A stretch of DNA of 14,186 nt from Nitrospirota bacterium (GTDB lineage Bacteria; Nitrospirota; Nitrospiria; Nitrospirales; Nitrospiraceae): positions 1-14,186 of the forward strand of contig JACRLS010000031.1 in the NCBI GenBank assembly GCA_016235225.1. Direction: 5' to 3'. The notes beneath the pieces were generated by a model, which saw only the letters and a list, made by a program, of their open reading frames with translations, did not search any database and was not told the DNA's origin. The position numbers and the translations under genes were made by a program. Of this stretch, positions 1 to 7,822 are shown in pieces. Numbering within the stretch: position 1 is the first letter of the stretch; the number at the start of each line of letters is the position of its first letter.

Positions 1-2
1 CG

Positions 3-557
3 GCTGCGGCGGCGCTCTTCGCCTCGAAGGGCTTTAAAGGCACCACGACGCGCGAGATCGCCCAACGCGCGGGGATCAGCGAGGCGCTCCTCTTCAAGCA
101 CTTCCCCACCAAGCGTGCCCTCTATGGCGCCATCCTGGCGGAGAAGGCGTCGCTCTCGGAGTTATTGGCTGCGGTCGACGAGGCCGCGCGCAAGTGTGAC
201 GATGCGCGCGTGTTCACCATGATCGCGAGCCATCGCATTCGAAAAGCGGCGGATCCCACGATGCTGCGGCTGCTCTTGTTTAGCGCCTTAGAAGGGCATG
301 AACTCTCCGATATGTTTTTCCGCAACCAGCACTGCGTGTTTTACGACTATCTGGCAGGCTACATCGACCGGCGCACGCGAGAAGGCGCCTTTCGCCGGAT
401 CGACCCCCTGTTGGCGGCTCGAGCCTTCGTCGGCCTCGTGGTGCACCACCGCTTGCTCCACGAAATTTTCAAGGTCCCCGTCAAGGCGCGACCTGAAGAC
501 AGCGTGGCCAGTTATGTGACCCTCTTTCTGGACGGGATTAGGAGCCGTCGAACGTGA
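3..557 (+). CDS. TetR/AcrR-family transcriptional regulator (5' end outside window)
   Basis: The frame is open from the first bases of the window to the TGA at 555-557, giving 184 visible residues; about 15-25 N-terminal residues are missing compared with the usual family length. The start of the visible part carries the TetR helix-turn-helix: FKGTTTREIAQRAGISEALL followed by FKHFPTKRALYGAIL, the classic recognition helix and the F.HF..K..L motif. The remaining helical part would be the ligand-binding and dimer domain; its ligand cannot be read from the sequence. The adaptor gene starts only 29 bp downstream on the same strand, so the regulator and the efflux genes are probably co-transcribed, and by family precedent it would repress them. 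No operator is visible because the upstream region lies outside the window. The family call is secure; the efflux-repressor role is inferred from position. Confidence 0.93.
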   Translation, partial: AAAALFASKGFKGTTTREIAQRAGISEALLFKHFPTKRALYGAILAEKASLSELLAAVDEAARKCDDARVFTMIASHRIRKAADPTMLRLLLFSALEGHELSDMFFRNQHCVFYDYLAGYIDRRTREGAFRRIDPLLAARAFVGLVVHHRLLHEIFKVPVKARPEDSVASYVTLFLDGIRSRRT

Positions 558-586
558 CGCGTCTCTCGTGGAGCGAGTGAGAGGGC

Positions 587-1786
587 ATGAATAAGATTCG
601 GCAGCATCCCATCATCTCCTTTGCCATCCTCACCCTGGTGGTCGTCGTGGGGCTGGTCGCCTTTCGCCTCACGAGCATCGGCGCGAAAAGCGACGGCCGC
701 AAGGCCCGTGTGATCACAGTGGGTACCGCGACCCCGATCCGCCAGGATCTGGATATTCGGCTGTCCTACACAGCCGACATCCAGCCCTATCAGCTCGTGA
801 ATGTGTTCTCCCGCGTCGACGGCCACATCGCCAAGCTCTACGTCGACAAGGGGGACTGGGTGAATGCCCACCAGTTGCTTGTGGAGGTCGACCACACCGA
901 CTACGTGCATGCGGTGAATCAAGCGCGGGCCAATCTGGCAGCCGCGAAGGCCAACGTGGCACGGCAGGAGGCCAACCTCAAGAACGCCAAATTGACCTAC
1001 GACCGGATGGAGGCCCTGATCAAGGAGCAGTTCGTCTCCCAACAGGATCTCGACACGGCACAGATCAATCTCGAAGGAGCCGTCGCGCAGCTCGACTCAC
1101 TGCAGGCGCAGGTGCAACAGATGGAGGTCGCCCTGGCGCAAGCGGAGACGAACCTTGCCTACTCCTACATCCGCGCGCCGTTCGGCGGCTACATCGCCGA
1201 GCGCAATCTGGACCCCGGCGCCTACGTCAATGCCTCAAGCGGCAGCACCTCGACCTTCTCCCGCGGCATTGTGAGCCTTCATCAGATCGAACCGGTCCGC
1301 ATCTTAATCGAGGTGGTGGAGAAGGACGTGCCGCTGGTGAAGATGGGGCAGAACGCCGAGATTCGGGCGGAAGCCTATCCCGATCGCGTCTTTGAGGGCA
1401 CGGTGACGCGCATTGTGCAGGCGCTCAACCGCGCCACCCGGACCATGACGGTGGAGGTGGATCTCCCGAACAAGGACAAGGCGCTGAAGGGCGGCATGTT
1501 CGCACGCGTGGATCTCCTGGTGGGGAGTCACCCCAATGCCGTTCAGATTCCCATCGATGCGCTGACGCGCCTGGAGAACGCGCAGTACGTGTATGTCGTC
1601 AAGGATGGAAAGGCCGTCCAGGTTCCCGTTGAAGTGGGACAGCGGATGGAGAACCGGATCGAAGTGACCAAGGGGCTCGACGGCACGGAACAGGTCGTCG
1701 TCTCAGGGAAGGATCTCATCAGCAACGGCACCCCCGTCCAAGTCCGTCCCCTCGAACCCGCAAAATCGGTAAGCAGTGAGGGGTAA
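587..1786 (+). CDS. RND efflux periplasmic adaptor (membrane fusion protein, HlyD/AcrA type)
   Basis: This 399-residue protein links an inner-membrane RND pump to an outer-membrane channel. An N-terminal hydrophobic anchor spans about residues 9-27, with no lipobox cysteine. A first lipoyl half follows at about 65-105 (SRVDGHIAKLYVDKGDWV), then an alpha-helical hairpin rich in Ala/Gln/Glu at about 106-190, the second lipoyl half (YSYIRAPFGGYIAERNLDPG, 192-211), a beta-barrel at about 232-312, and a membrane-proximal domain to about 385. The ATG at 587 has a purine-rich GAGAGGG just upstream, closer than usual. The gene sits 29 bp after the TetR gene and 232 bp before the pump gene. Its last residues (KSVSSEG) are encoded in GGTAAGNAGT-like words that continue into the spacer, so the C-terminus may have been altered by repeat expansion. 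The substrate is unknown. Confidence 0.95.
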   Translation: MNKIRQHPIISFAILTLVVVVGLVAFRLTSIGAKSDGRKARVITVGTATPIRQDLDIRLSYTADIQPYQLVNVFSRVDGHIAKLYVDKGDWVNAHQLLVEVDHTDYVHAVNQARANLAAAKANVARQEANLKNAKLTYDRMEALIKEQFVSQQDLDTAQINLEGAVAQLDSLQAQVQQMEVALAQAETNLAYSYIRAPFGGYIAERNLDPGAYVNASSGSTSTFSRGIVSLHQIEPVRILIEVVEKDVPLVKMGQNAEIRAEAYPDRVFEGTVTRIVQALNRATRTMTVEVDLPNKDKALKGGMFARVDLLVGSHPNAVQIPIDALTRLENAQYVYVVKDGKAVQVPVEVGQRMENRIEVTKGLDGTEQVVVSGKDLISNGTPVQVRPLEPAKSVSSEG

Positions 1787-2018
1787 GGAGTAAGGTGATG
1801 ATCGGCAAACCGCGAGACGAGCGAGAAAAGCTGGAAATGCGAGAATCGGCCGGACGCACGACCCCGAGTCAATGCCTCTTGTTCGTGTCCCGCCCGTCCC
1901 GCCTTTCCCGCCTTTCCCGCCTTTCGCGCAGTCGTCCTGACTCGTCACGCGTCACGCATCACGTTCCCATTCTCGCTTCTTACCGTTCACCGTTCACTGT
2001 TCACTGTTCACTTCCAAG
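1787..2018 (+). repeat. Spacer with three short tandem-word arrays before the pump gene
   Basis: This 232-bp gap between adaptor and pump contains no credible gene. It holds three different short-period arrays: CCCGCCTTT, a 9-mer repeated about three times within 1889-1930; GTCACGC-like heptamers within about 1940-1963; and GTTCAC-based heptamers (CGTTCAC, then TGTTCAC twice) at about 1983-2011. The last array ends seven bases before the pump ATG at 2019, and no Shine-Dalgarno sequence remains there. The left edge also has GGTAAGG/AGTAAGG words that overlap the adaptor stop. Such arrays look like replication-slippage products or a dispersed intergenic satellite. No function is claimed. Confidence 0.75.
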
Positions 2019-3629
2019 ATGTGGCTGACCCTCCTCGCGCTCCGCAATCGCATCGGCATCCTGATGCTCTCCCTGGCCATGGTGGTCCTGGGCTGGACCT
2101 CGCTCGAACGCCTCCCCGTCGATCTCTTTCCCAACATCCAGGTGCCGGTCGCCTTCGTCGGCGTCATCTATAAGGGAGCCCCGCCGCTCGATATCGAGCA
2201 GAGCGTCGTGTACCCGATCGAGAAGGCGGTGAGCTCCGCCTCGAACGTCGAACACGTGGAGTCGTTCGCCAAGCACGGCATCGGCGCCATTCAGATCTGG
2301 TTCAACTGGGGCGCCGACATCAACGTGGGCCAGATGGAAGTCATGCAGCGGGTGACACAGATTCAGAGCAGCCTGCCGCCCGGGATTCTGCAACCGTTCA
2401 TCGTGAAGTTCGATGTCTCCAACATTCCCGTGGCCCTCGTCACCGTGGCCGGCGGGAACCTCGATGAACGGGCCTTGTACGACCTGGCCTACAACACCAT
2501 CGCGCCGCAGATCGAGCAGATTCAGAACGTCGCAGCGGCGACGGTCGAGGGCGGGAAGATCCGGCAGATCAACATCAATCTGGATCCTGCGCTGTTGCAG
2601 GCGCGCGGGCTGTCGATTCTCGACGTGGTGAAGTCAGTCAAAGCCTCGAACTTGATCCTGCCGTCCGGCGACCTCAAGGCCGGCAATCTGGACTATAACG
2701 TCTTCACCAACAATCAGTTCAAGACTGTCGAGCCGCTCAATGATGTGATCGTCAAAGTCAACCCGCTGGGGAATCCGGTCCGGGTCCGCGATCTGGGCAC
2801 GGTCACCGACTCCTCCGATATTCAAACCAATATCGTCCGCACCGATGGGCAGCGGTCCGTGTACCTCCGGGTCAACAAGCAACCGACCGCCAACACCGTC
2901 GAAGTCGTCGAGGCGCTCCGCCGCCAGTTGCCGAAGATGATCGGGATCCCTGCGGGGGTCCAGTTGGGCGTGTCGTTCGACCAGTCGGTTTACATCCGGC
3001 AATCGATTCAGAACCTTATGGAGCAGGCGCTGCACGGGTCCTTGCTCGCCGCCGCCATTATCTTATTGTTTCTCCGGAATCTCACCAGCACCCTGATCAT
3101 CTCCGTGGCGATTCCGCTGTCGATTCTCGTCACGTTCATCGTCCTGTACTTCACCGGCCAGACGCTGAACGTGTTCACCTTGGGCGGCCTGGCGCTGGGT
3201 GTCGGGCGTCTGGTGGATGACTCGATCGTCGAGCTGGAAAACATTCAGCGCCATCTCAATACCGGACAGTCCCGCTGGGAGGCGATCCTCCAGGCCGCGC
3301 GCGAAGTGGCCATGCCGATCTTCGCCTCGACCGTCACCACCGTCGTGGTGTTCCTGCCGATGTTCTTCCTCGTGGGCATCGCCAAACTCCTGTTGATCCC
3401 GCTCACGCTGACCATCGCCATCTCGCTCTTCACCTCATTCTTTGTCTCTCGCACGGTCACGCCTGCGCTCTGCTACAAATTTCTGAAAGCGGAAGACGAA
3501 GCGCAGCGTACCATGCCGCCCTGGTGGCAGCGGTTCATGGGATGGAGCCGGACCCGGTATGAGCGCCTCGACGCCGGCTACGACGTCTGTTCGTCGGCGG
3601 GATCGTTGCCCTCTTTCTCTCGTCACTGA
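2019..3629 (+). CDS. RND efflux permease, N-terminal half (frame broken near 3580)
   Basis: This frame encodes the first half of an inner-membrane RND proton/drug antiporter of the AcrB type. The N-terminal membrane helix lies at about residues 9-29, followed by RLPVDLFPNIQVPVAFV, the conserved first-helix exit of the family. Porter-domain sequence follows, then helices from about residue 338 (LLAAAIILLFLRNL onward). The motif GVGRLVDDSIVELENIQRH contains the two adjacent aspartates (about 400 and 401) that match the AcrB proton-relay pair. From about residue 522 the match to the family stops: after LDAGY the reading frame is wrong and ends at 3629 in an unrelated tail. Real pumps are about 1,030-1,060 residues; this piece is 536. 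No Shine-Dalgarno precedes ATG 2019. The start is placed there because the protein begins in the family-typical way. Confidence 0.9.
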   Translation: MWLTLLALRNRIGILMLSLAMVVLGWTSLERLPVDLFPNIQVPVAFVGVIYKGAPPLDIEQSVVYPIEKAVSSASNVEHVESFAKHGIGAIQIWFNWGADINVGQMEVMQRVTQIQSSLPPGILQPFIVKFDVSNIPVALVTVAGGNLDERALYDLAYNTIAPQIEQIQNVAAATVEGGKIRQININLDPALLQARGLSILDVVKSVKASNLILPSGDLKAGNLDYNVFTNNQFKTVEPLNDVIVKVNPLGNPVRVRDLGTVTDSSDIQTNIVRTDGQRSVYLRVNKQPTANTVEVVEALRRQLPKMIGIPAGVQLGVSFDQSVYIRQSIQNLMEQALHGSLLAAAIILLFLRNLTSTLIISVAIPLSILVTFIVLYFTGQTLNVFTLGGLALGVGRLVDDSIVELENIQRHLNTGQSRWEAILQAAREVAMPIFASTVTTVVVFLPMFFLVGIAKLLLIPLTLTIAISLFTSFFVSRTVTPALCYKFLKAEDEAQRTMPPWWQRFMGWSRTRYERLDAGYDVCSSAGSLPSFSRH

Positions 3630-5227
3630 GCCTTCTACCCCTGCTCGGGAGTGAGTTCATCCCCGTGACGGATGAGAGCCAGTTCCGAATCGTCGTCCGG
3701 GCGCCGGTGGGACAACGCGTCGAAAAAACGGAACAACAAGTCAAGGAGATCGAGCGCGTCCTGCGGGAGAACATCCATCCCGATGAACTCGGAACGATTG
3801 TGTCGAGCACCGGCGTGCTGACCCAAGGCCGCTCCTCGCTCTTCAACCCCAATACGGGACCCCATACCTCGGTCGTGCAGGTGTACCTTGTCCCGCCTGA
3901 TAAGCGGCGGCCGAATCTGATGCACTGGTCGCTGTTCGGCCATGAGTTCGAGTTTCCCTTCGGCCGTCGCAATCAGTTGCAAATCATGAACGAGGTACGC
4001 CCCAAAGTGGTCGGCCTGTTCGCCGGCGTCGCGATGTTTTTCGATCCCGGAGGGATCGTCAAACGCATCACGAGCTTCGGGTCCCAAAAATCCGTCGACG
4101 TCGAGATCTACGGCTACGATCTGGAGAAGGCGCGCGGCGTGATCCGGGAGGTCGAGGGCGTCATGCACCAGATCTCCGGCCTGGCGGACATCGAAGTGAG
4201 CCGCGAGGAGAACTACCCGGAGCTGGATATTACCGTCGATCGCGAAAAAGCCGCGCTCCTCGGCATCAGCGAGACCGACGTAGCCAACGCTGTGCTCTTT
4301 TCCTTGAACGGGAACGGGCAGACCGACCCCATCATCTTTACGGACCCCCAGAACGGCAACGAGTATTACATCAGCGCCTGGTTGGCCGAGGAGCACCGGC
4401 AGGACCTTTCCGCCCTCGACAAGATCCTCCTGACCAATCGCCAGGGAGAACCGGTGTTACTGAAGAACGTCGCCTCGGTGAATTTCAACGCCGGGCCCGT
4501 CAAGATCGATCGCAAGTACTTTCAGCGCATCATTCACATCACGGCCAACCCCGTGAACCGCGATCTGGGCGCCATCGCCGCCGACCTGGAGACCCGATTC
4601 GCGGATCTTCAACTGCCGCCGGGGTTCAGCATCCGGCTCGCCGGCCAGATCCAACAGCAGCGCGAAACCTTTGAGGGGCTGGTGTTTGCCACCATCCTGG
4701 CCGTCCTGCTGGTCTACATGGTGATGGCCGCACAGTTCAAGTCTCTCATTGATCCGTTCATCATCATGTTCGCCATTCCAATGGGCCTGCCGGGCGTCGT
4801 GCTGATCCTCTTCCTGACGAACACCACCATCTCGACCACGTCCTTCATGGGCGTCATCATGATGCTCGGCATCGTCGTGTCGAACGGCGTGTTGCTGGTG
4901 GACTATACGAACGTGCTGCGCAGACGAGGCGTGGCATTGCGTGAGGCGGTGGCGCGCGCGGCTCGGACGCGGCTGCGGCCCATTCTCATGACCTCGCTCG
5001 CCACGGTCGTCGGCCTGCTCCCCATGGCGCTGGGACTTGGGACCGGCGGCGAGACCAATGCGCCCCTGGCCCGTGCCGTCATCGGCGGCCTGTCGGTCTC
5101 CACCGTGCTGACGCTGTTTCTCGTCCCGACGTTGTACCTGGCGTTGGAAGAGCGATTCCCCCGCAGAGAAGACGCCGACCGCCCGGTGGAAGACTCGGGT
5201 GAGGGGGTGAGCCCGAATGTGTCATGA
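3581..5227 (+). CDS. RND efflux permease, C-terminal half (out of frame with N-terminal half)
   Basis: From 3581 the second frame continues the pump without a gap in meaning: RRLFVGGIVALFL is the start of the seventh membrane helix, followed by LLPLLGSEFIPVTDES, the conserved entry to the second porter domain. The rest reads to the C-terminal helix bundle, including GIVVSNGVLLVDYTN (helix 10, where AcrB has its lysine and this protein has serine) and RLRPILMTSLATVVGLLPMA. The first in-frame start-like codon is GTG 3665, which lies inside the conserved FIPVTDES region and is therefore not a natural start. The two pieces add up to a normal-sized RND permease. Either the gene is a pseudogene, or one small indel is an assembly error. 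The TGA at 5225-5227 overlaps the convergent SCP2 stop by a few bases. Confidence 0.88.
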   Translation, partial: RRLFVGGIVALFLSSLSLLPLLGSEFIPVTDESQFRIVVRAPVGQRVEKTEQQVKEIERVLRENIHPDELGTIVSSTGVLTQGRSSLFNPNTGPHTSVVQVYLVPPDKRRPNLMHWSLFGHEFEFPFGRRNQLQIMNEVRPKVVGLFAGVAMFFDPGGIVKRITSFGSQKSVDVEIYGYDLEKARGVIREVEGVMHQISGLADIEVSREENYPELDITVDREKAALLGISETDVANAVLFSLNGNGQTDPIIFTDPQNGNEYYISAWLAEEHRQDLSALDKILLTNRQGEPVLLKNVASVNFNAGPVKIDRKYFQRIIHITANPVNRDLGAIAADLETRFADLQLPPGFSIRLAGQIQQQRETFEGLVFATILAVLLVYMVMAAQFKSLIDPFIIMFAIPMGLPGVVLILFLTNTTISTTSFMGVIMMLGIVVSNGVLLVDYTNVLRRRGVALREAVARAARTRLRPILMTSLATVVGLLPMALGLGTGGETNAPLARAVIGGLSVSTVLTLFLVPTLYLALEERFPRREDADRPVEDSGEGVSPNVS

Positions 5228-5473
5228 AGGTTTCGGTCTGAGAGTCGGGAAGATCGACTTCAGTTGAAGCGCCAGTCCCATGTCACCGGCCACCTGCACC
5301 CGTCCGGACAGTGCGGCAGTGACGCCGTTCAATTGACCGTTCATCACTAACAGACAGTCTTCGGCCGTCATCGACAGGGTGACATCGGGAGTGGGATGGA
5401 CCCCTTCGCGGATGGCGCAGGCCCGATCCTGAACCATGAGGTGGTACTCGCCGCCCTGGTCACCCACCAGCAC
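5222..5473 (-). CDS. SCP2 sterol-binding-domain protein, N-terminally shortened
   Basis: The 83-residue frame matches the C-terminal two-thirds of the SCP2 (sterol carrier protein 2) fold: HPTPDVTLSMTAEDCLLVMN is the typical strand-helix step, and GRVQVAGDMGLALQLKSIF is the family's closing signature (G+l.v.GD..la..l..lf). Such small proteins bind lipids or serve as accessory domains. The only start-like codon is GTG 5473, with no Shine-Dalgarno. The homologous sequence clearly begins upstream (SSAIYQF precedes the GTG in frame), yet the open frame there runs only to a stop at 5546-5548 and contains no ATG, GTG or TTG. The first strand and helix of the domain are therefore missing, which suggests a truncated remnant rather than an active gene. 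It is convergent with, and overlaps, the end of the pump gene. Confidence 0.65.
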   Translation of the reverse strand: MLVGDQGGEYHLMVQDRACAIREGVHPTPDVTLSMTAEDCLLVMNGQLNGVTAALSGRVQVAGDMGLALQLKSIFPTLRPKPS

Positions 5474-5502
5474 AAACTGGTAGATCGCCGAGCTGGGGTC
5501 GC

Positions 5503-5790
5503 ATGGCCCGCAGTGTAGAGGAGCGGCGACGGGCCCGTCAAAAGCTCAAAGCCGGGGCGCTACCTCGTCCATTGACAATCAGGAAATCACTCAGCCACAA
5601 TCCGGCCATGTCGGTCCCACCTCCAACGCCACAGACTCCAGCCACTGATCCGCTGGCCACGGTTCCCGAACGACTCTGCACCTGGTGCAAAGTGCCCATG
5701 CGAAAAAGGCTGGTCGGTGGCGGCGCCTATATTCACTACACCTGCCCCACGTGTGTGTTCCAGCACGCCACCAAGGTTCCATCTCCATAA
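5503..5790 (+). CDS. Small protein with CxxC...CxxC zinc-ribbon pattern
   Basis: This is a 95-residue frame of unknown function. Its C-terminal part has two cysteine pairs, CTWC (C59, C62) and CPTC (C81, C84), spaced as in a small zinc ribbon. The stretch between them contains the basic MRKRL and then GGGAYIHYTC. The N-terminal 35 residues are basic and then Pro/Thr-rich (PPPTPQTPATDP). An internal ATG at 5608 would give a 60-residue protein that starts with the Pro-rich linker; neither start has a convincing ribosome binding site, so the start is open. The short form is attractive because the sequence before it lies where the upstream end of the SCP2 remnant should have been. It has no membrane segment or signal peptide. 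The coding call rests on the paired cysteines only. Confidence 0.55.
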   Translation: MARSVEERRRARQKLKAGALPRPLTIRKSLSHNPAMSVPPPTPQTPATDPLATVPERLCTWCKVPMRKRLVGGGAYIHYTCPTCVFQHATKVPSP

Positions 5791-5995
5791 GAACGCACCA
5801 ACGAGTTTCAACGATCTACACCTGCGAGCCTTCTCTTTGGGGCTCATCTTTTTCTTCATTCCTAGCGTGGGGTGGTTGGGGGATTCCTACTGCGGCCGTC
5901 AATTGATTCTCCTCTCCACTCCTATCCCGAAGTTCCCCCGGAGTCCAGGCGTAAGCGATTGATTTCCCTTGCGGACGAGGAAAAGAACGCGCTGT

Positions 5996-7729
5996 CTACT
6001 GGGAACACGTGACGCTCAAGAGGTCGAACGCGCGTTTCTGATTGGGAGTCGGCCTGGTGACGAGGTCGAAGGGAGCGGCGCCAAGCGCGCGGGGTTGCAC
6101 GCGATTTTTTACGACGGTAGCCAGGTCCCGGAGTAGCGTCGTGAAGCTATGGAGGGAGTCACCGTTGGAAGTTCTCTTGGTGGCAGCCTTTGCTTCGGCG
6201 CGTGACGAACGCTGCGCCGGCGCCACGACAGAAGCGCGTCGGGCCTCTCCCGCAGGCTTGTCGTCATCGTCGAAGAGGATCGGCGCCAGCGCGCGCCGCA
6301 TGTGCCACTCGAGGTAGTAGCTGAGCATGCAGAGCAGGACGTGGGCACGCACGCGTGCAGCCTTGCGATGGTGGATCGGGCGGATGTGCAGATCGACGGT
6401 CTTGAGGCTTCGGAACGCGCGTGCGACGTGGGCCAGGCGTTTGTAGGAGTGGACGACTTGCTCGGGAGTCAGGCGCTCGGAGCCGACTGTCGTGCGGATG
6501 ACGTAGAGGCCGTCGAGGGACGTCTCGGCACGAATGGCTTCTTGGTCGCGCTCGTGGTGAAACCCGTCGTCGGTGATCGTCAGCTTGAAGTGCTTGGCCA
6601 TCTTGAAACGGCCCATCACCTTTCCGACGCGCAGACCGATCTGCGCTTGGCCCCGTAACGGGCGCGTGGCTCGGGCGACGGCCTTGGCGACGACGTCGAG
6701 GTGTCGCTCGGTCGCCGCGAGCAACTCGCTCCGCTTGCGACCGCGCTCCTTGGCCAAGAGCGGATTTTTGCAGACGACGAGGCGTTCGCCTGGATACGCA
6801 GGGGCGCTGATCTCGGCCAAATCCCGCTCGTCGAAGAAGGAGAGCTGGAGTGATTCCGCTTCAACCAGGGCGGCGATCGCGGGCGCCCGCAGCGCGGTGA
6901 TCCAGTCGAGCCCTTCGACGGTAGAAAGATCCTCGCGGATACGGGCATCGGTGATCAGGCCTCGGTCACCGACGAGAATGACGCGCTTGAGACCGAAGCG
7001 CGGTTGCAGCGTACGCACCTGCGAGGCCACGGTCTTGGGGTCGCCGGTGTTGCCGTCGAAGACCTCCACGGCGACGGGGCATCCCTCGCCATTGGTCAGA
7101 AGGCCGATGACGATCTGCAGCGTGTCCTTCTTGCCGTCACGCGAGTGGCCAAGCTTGGCGAGCGGGCACGTATGTCCCTCGAAGTACGTCGAGGTGACGT
7201 CGTATAGGACCAACGCCCCGTCTTCGAGGTGGCGCTTCGCCAACGCATCCTCGATGGCGCCTTGGCGCTCGAGCAACCAATCCATCGCCGCGTAGCACTC
7301 GTCTTCATCCGCGTCGTCGACTCCGAGAAGCTCGCCCAGCGTGCTCTCGGCTGTTTCGGCCGAGAGACCGCGCGTGACAGCCAGTTTCGAGCCCGGCGAG
7401 AGCAGCCGCGCGACGATCATGGCAACGCACAGGTCGCGCGCTCGAGACCGCGAGCGGGCAACGAGCTGGTCAAGCTTCAGTCGTGTCAGCGTGCCGAGCA
7501 CCGCGGATACGTGGCCGTGGGGGCGTGAGCGCACGATCTCGAAGGCGCTCTCGATGTCGCCCACCACGCTCTGGCCCTTGAGCACGGCACCCAGTGCCTC
7601 CACGCGCTGGGGCTCCCAATCGGAGAGATTGGCGAGCGTGCGCTTGCACACCTTCGTGCCTTCGCGCCACCCCTCGCGGAGCAGGACGGCGGGTCGGGAG
7701 CGTCGGTTGGGCACAACCTCGATATACAT
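5996..7729 (-). CDS. IS1634-family transposase with altered catalytic residue
   Basis: This 577-residue protein has the layout of IS1634-group DDE transposases: an N-terminal RPAVLLREGWREGTKV segment, the first catalytic Asp in LVLYDVTSTYFEG (D177), FDGNTGDPKTV, the second Asp in VILVGDRGLIT (D255), and the third-residue block SYKRLAHVARAFRSLKTVDL followed by RPIHHRKAARVRAHVLLCML. Members of this family normally read VERAFR in that block, the Glu completing the DDE triad; here it is VARAFR with Ala at 436 (codon GCA at 6424-6422). One base change would explain it. The length and the rest of the frame look intact. ATG 7729 is the natural start, although no clear Shine-Dalgarno precedes it. The protein would cut and join transposon DNA, but as read it is probably catalytically dead. 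Confidence 0.92.
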   Translation of the reverse strand: MYIEVVPNRRSRPAVLLREGWREGTKVCKRTLANLSDWEPQRVEALGAVLKGQSVVGDIESAFEIVRSRPHGHVSAVLGTLTRLKLDQLVARSRSRARDLCVAMIVARLLSPGSKLAVTRGLSAETAESTLGELLGVDDADEDECYAAMDWLLERQGAIEDALAKRHLEDGALVLYDVTSTYFEGHTCPLAKLGHSRDGKKDTLQIVIGLLTNGEGCPVAVEVFDGNTGDPKTVASQVRTLQPRFGLKRVILVGDRGLITDARIREDLSTVEGLDWITALRAPAIAALVEAESLQLSFFDERDLAEISAPAYPGERLVVCKNPLLAKERGRKRSELLAATERHLDVVAKAVARATRPLRGQAQIGLRVGKVMGRFKMAKHFKLTITDDGFHHERDQEAIRAETSLDGLYVIRTTVGSERLTPEQVVHSYKRLAHVARAFRSLKTVDLHIRPIHHRKAARVRAHVLLCMLSYYLEWHMRRALAPILFDDDDKPAGEARRASVVAPAQRSSRAEAKAATKRTSNGDSLHSFTTLLRDLATVVKNRVQPRALGAAPFDLVTRPTPNQKRAFDLLSVTCSQ

Positions 7730-7735
7730 GGGAAC

Positions 7736-7764
7736 TATATATCACATACCATCTTCATATACAA
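7736..7764 (-). promoter_or_regulatory. Candidate transposase promoter
   Basis: On the minus strand, TTGTAT (7764-7759) and TATATA (7741-7736) are separated by 17 bp within a strongly AT-rich leader. The -10-like box lies only six bases before the ATG, so it would imply a leaderless message. The -35 match is poor. This is a weak call based only on spacing and composition. Confidence 0.25.
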
Positions 7765-7822
7765 GGATAATAACTCTATTTACATGGGAACATAATCAAG
7801 GATGCTGAGCACGAAGAAGGCC

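Larger units (their letters stand above)
5996..7792 (-). mobile_element. IS1634-type insertion sequence, ends not resolved
   Basis: The element is recognised by its transposase. The AT-rich leader (7730-7800) contrasts with the GC-rich surroundings and probably belongs to it. I could not find a convincing pair of terminal inverted repeats. The 8-mer TGGGAACA occurs at 6000-6007, over the last transposase codons, and again at 7785-7792, but in the same orientation, so it is not an inverted repeat. The 11-mer TACATGGGAAC occurs twice at the right end (7725-7735 and 7781-7791), 56 bp apart, one copy covering the transposase start codon. The boundaries given are therefore minimal guesses. Confidence 0.6.

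Noticed and set aside
1889..2012. CRISPR array
   Set aside because: The repeated words are only 7-9 bases, directly adjacent and without unique spacers, so this is a short tandem array.
3580..3629. Programmed ribosomal frameshift in the pump gene
   Set aside because: There is no slippery heptamer at the junction, RND pumps are not known to use frameshifting, and about three family-expected residues also seem to be missing, which fits a deletion better.
3635..4396. Minus-strand 253-aa open frame opposite the pump
   Set aside because: It is the antisense of strongly conserved RND porter-domain sequence and arises from GC-rich codon use.
6573..7295. Plus-strand 240-aa open frame across the transposase gene
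   Set aside because: Its Arg/Ser-rich composition is typical of shadow translation, and the transposase on the other strand has clear family motifs.
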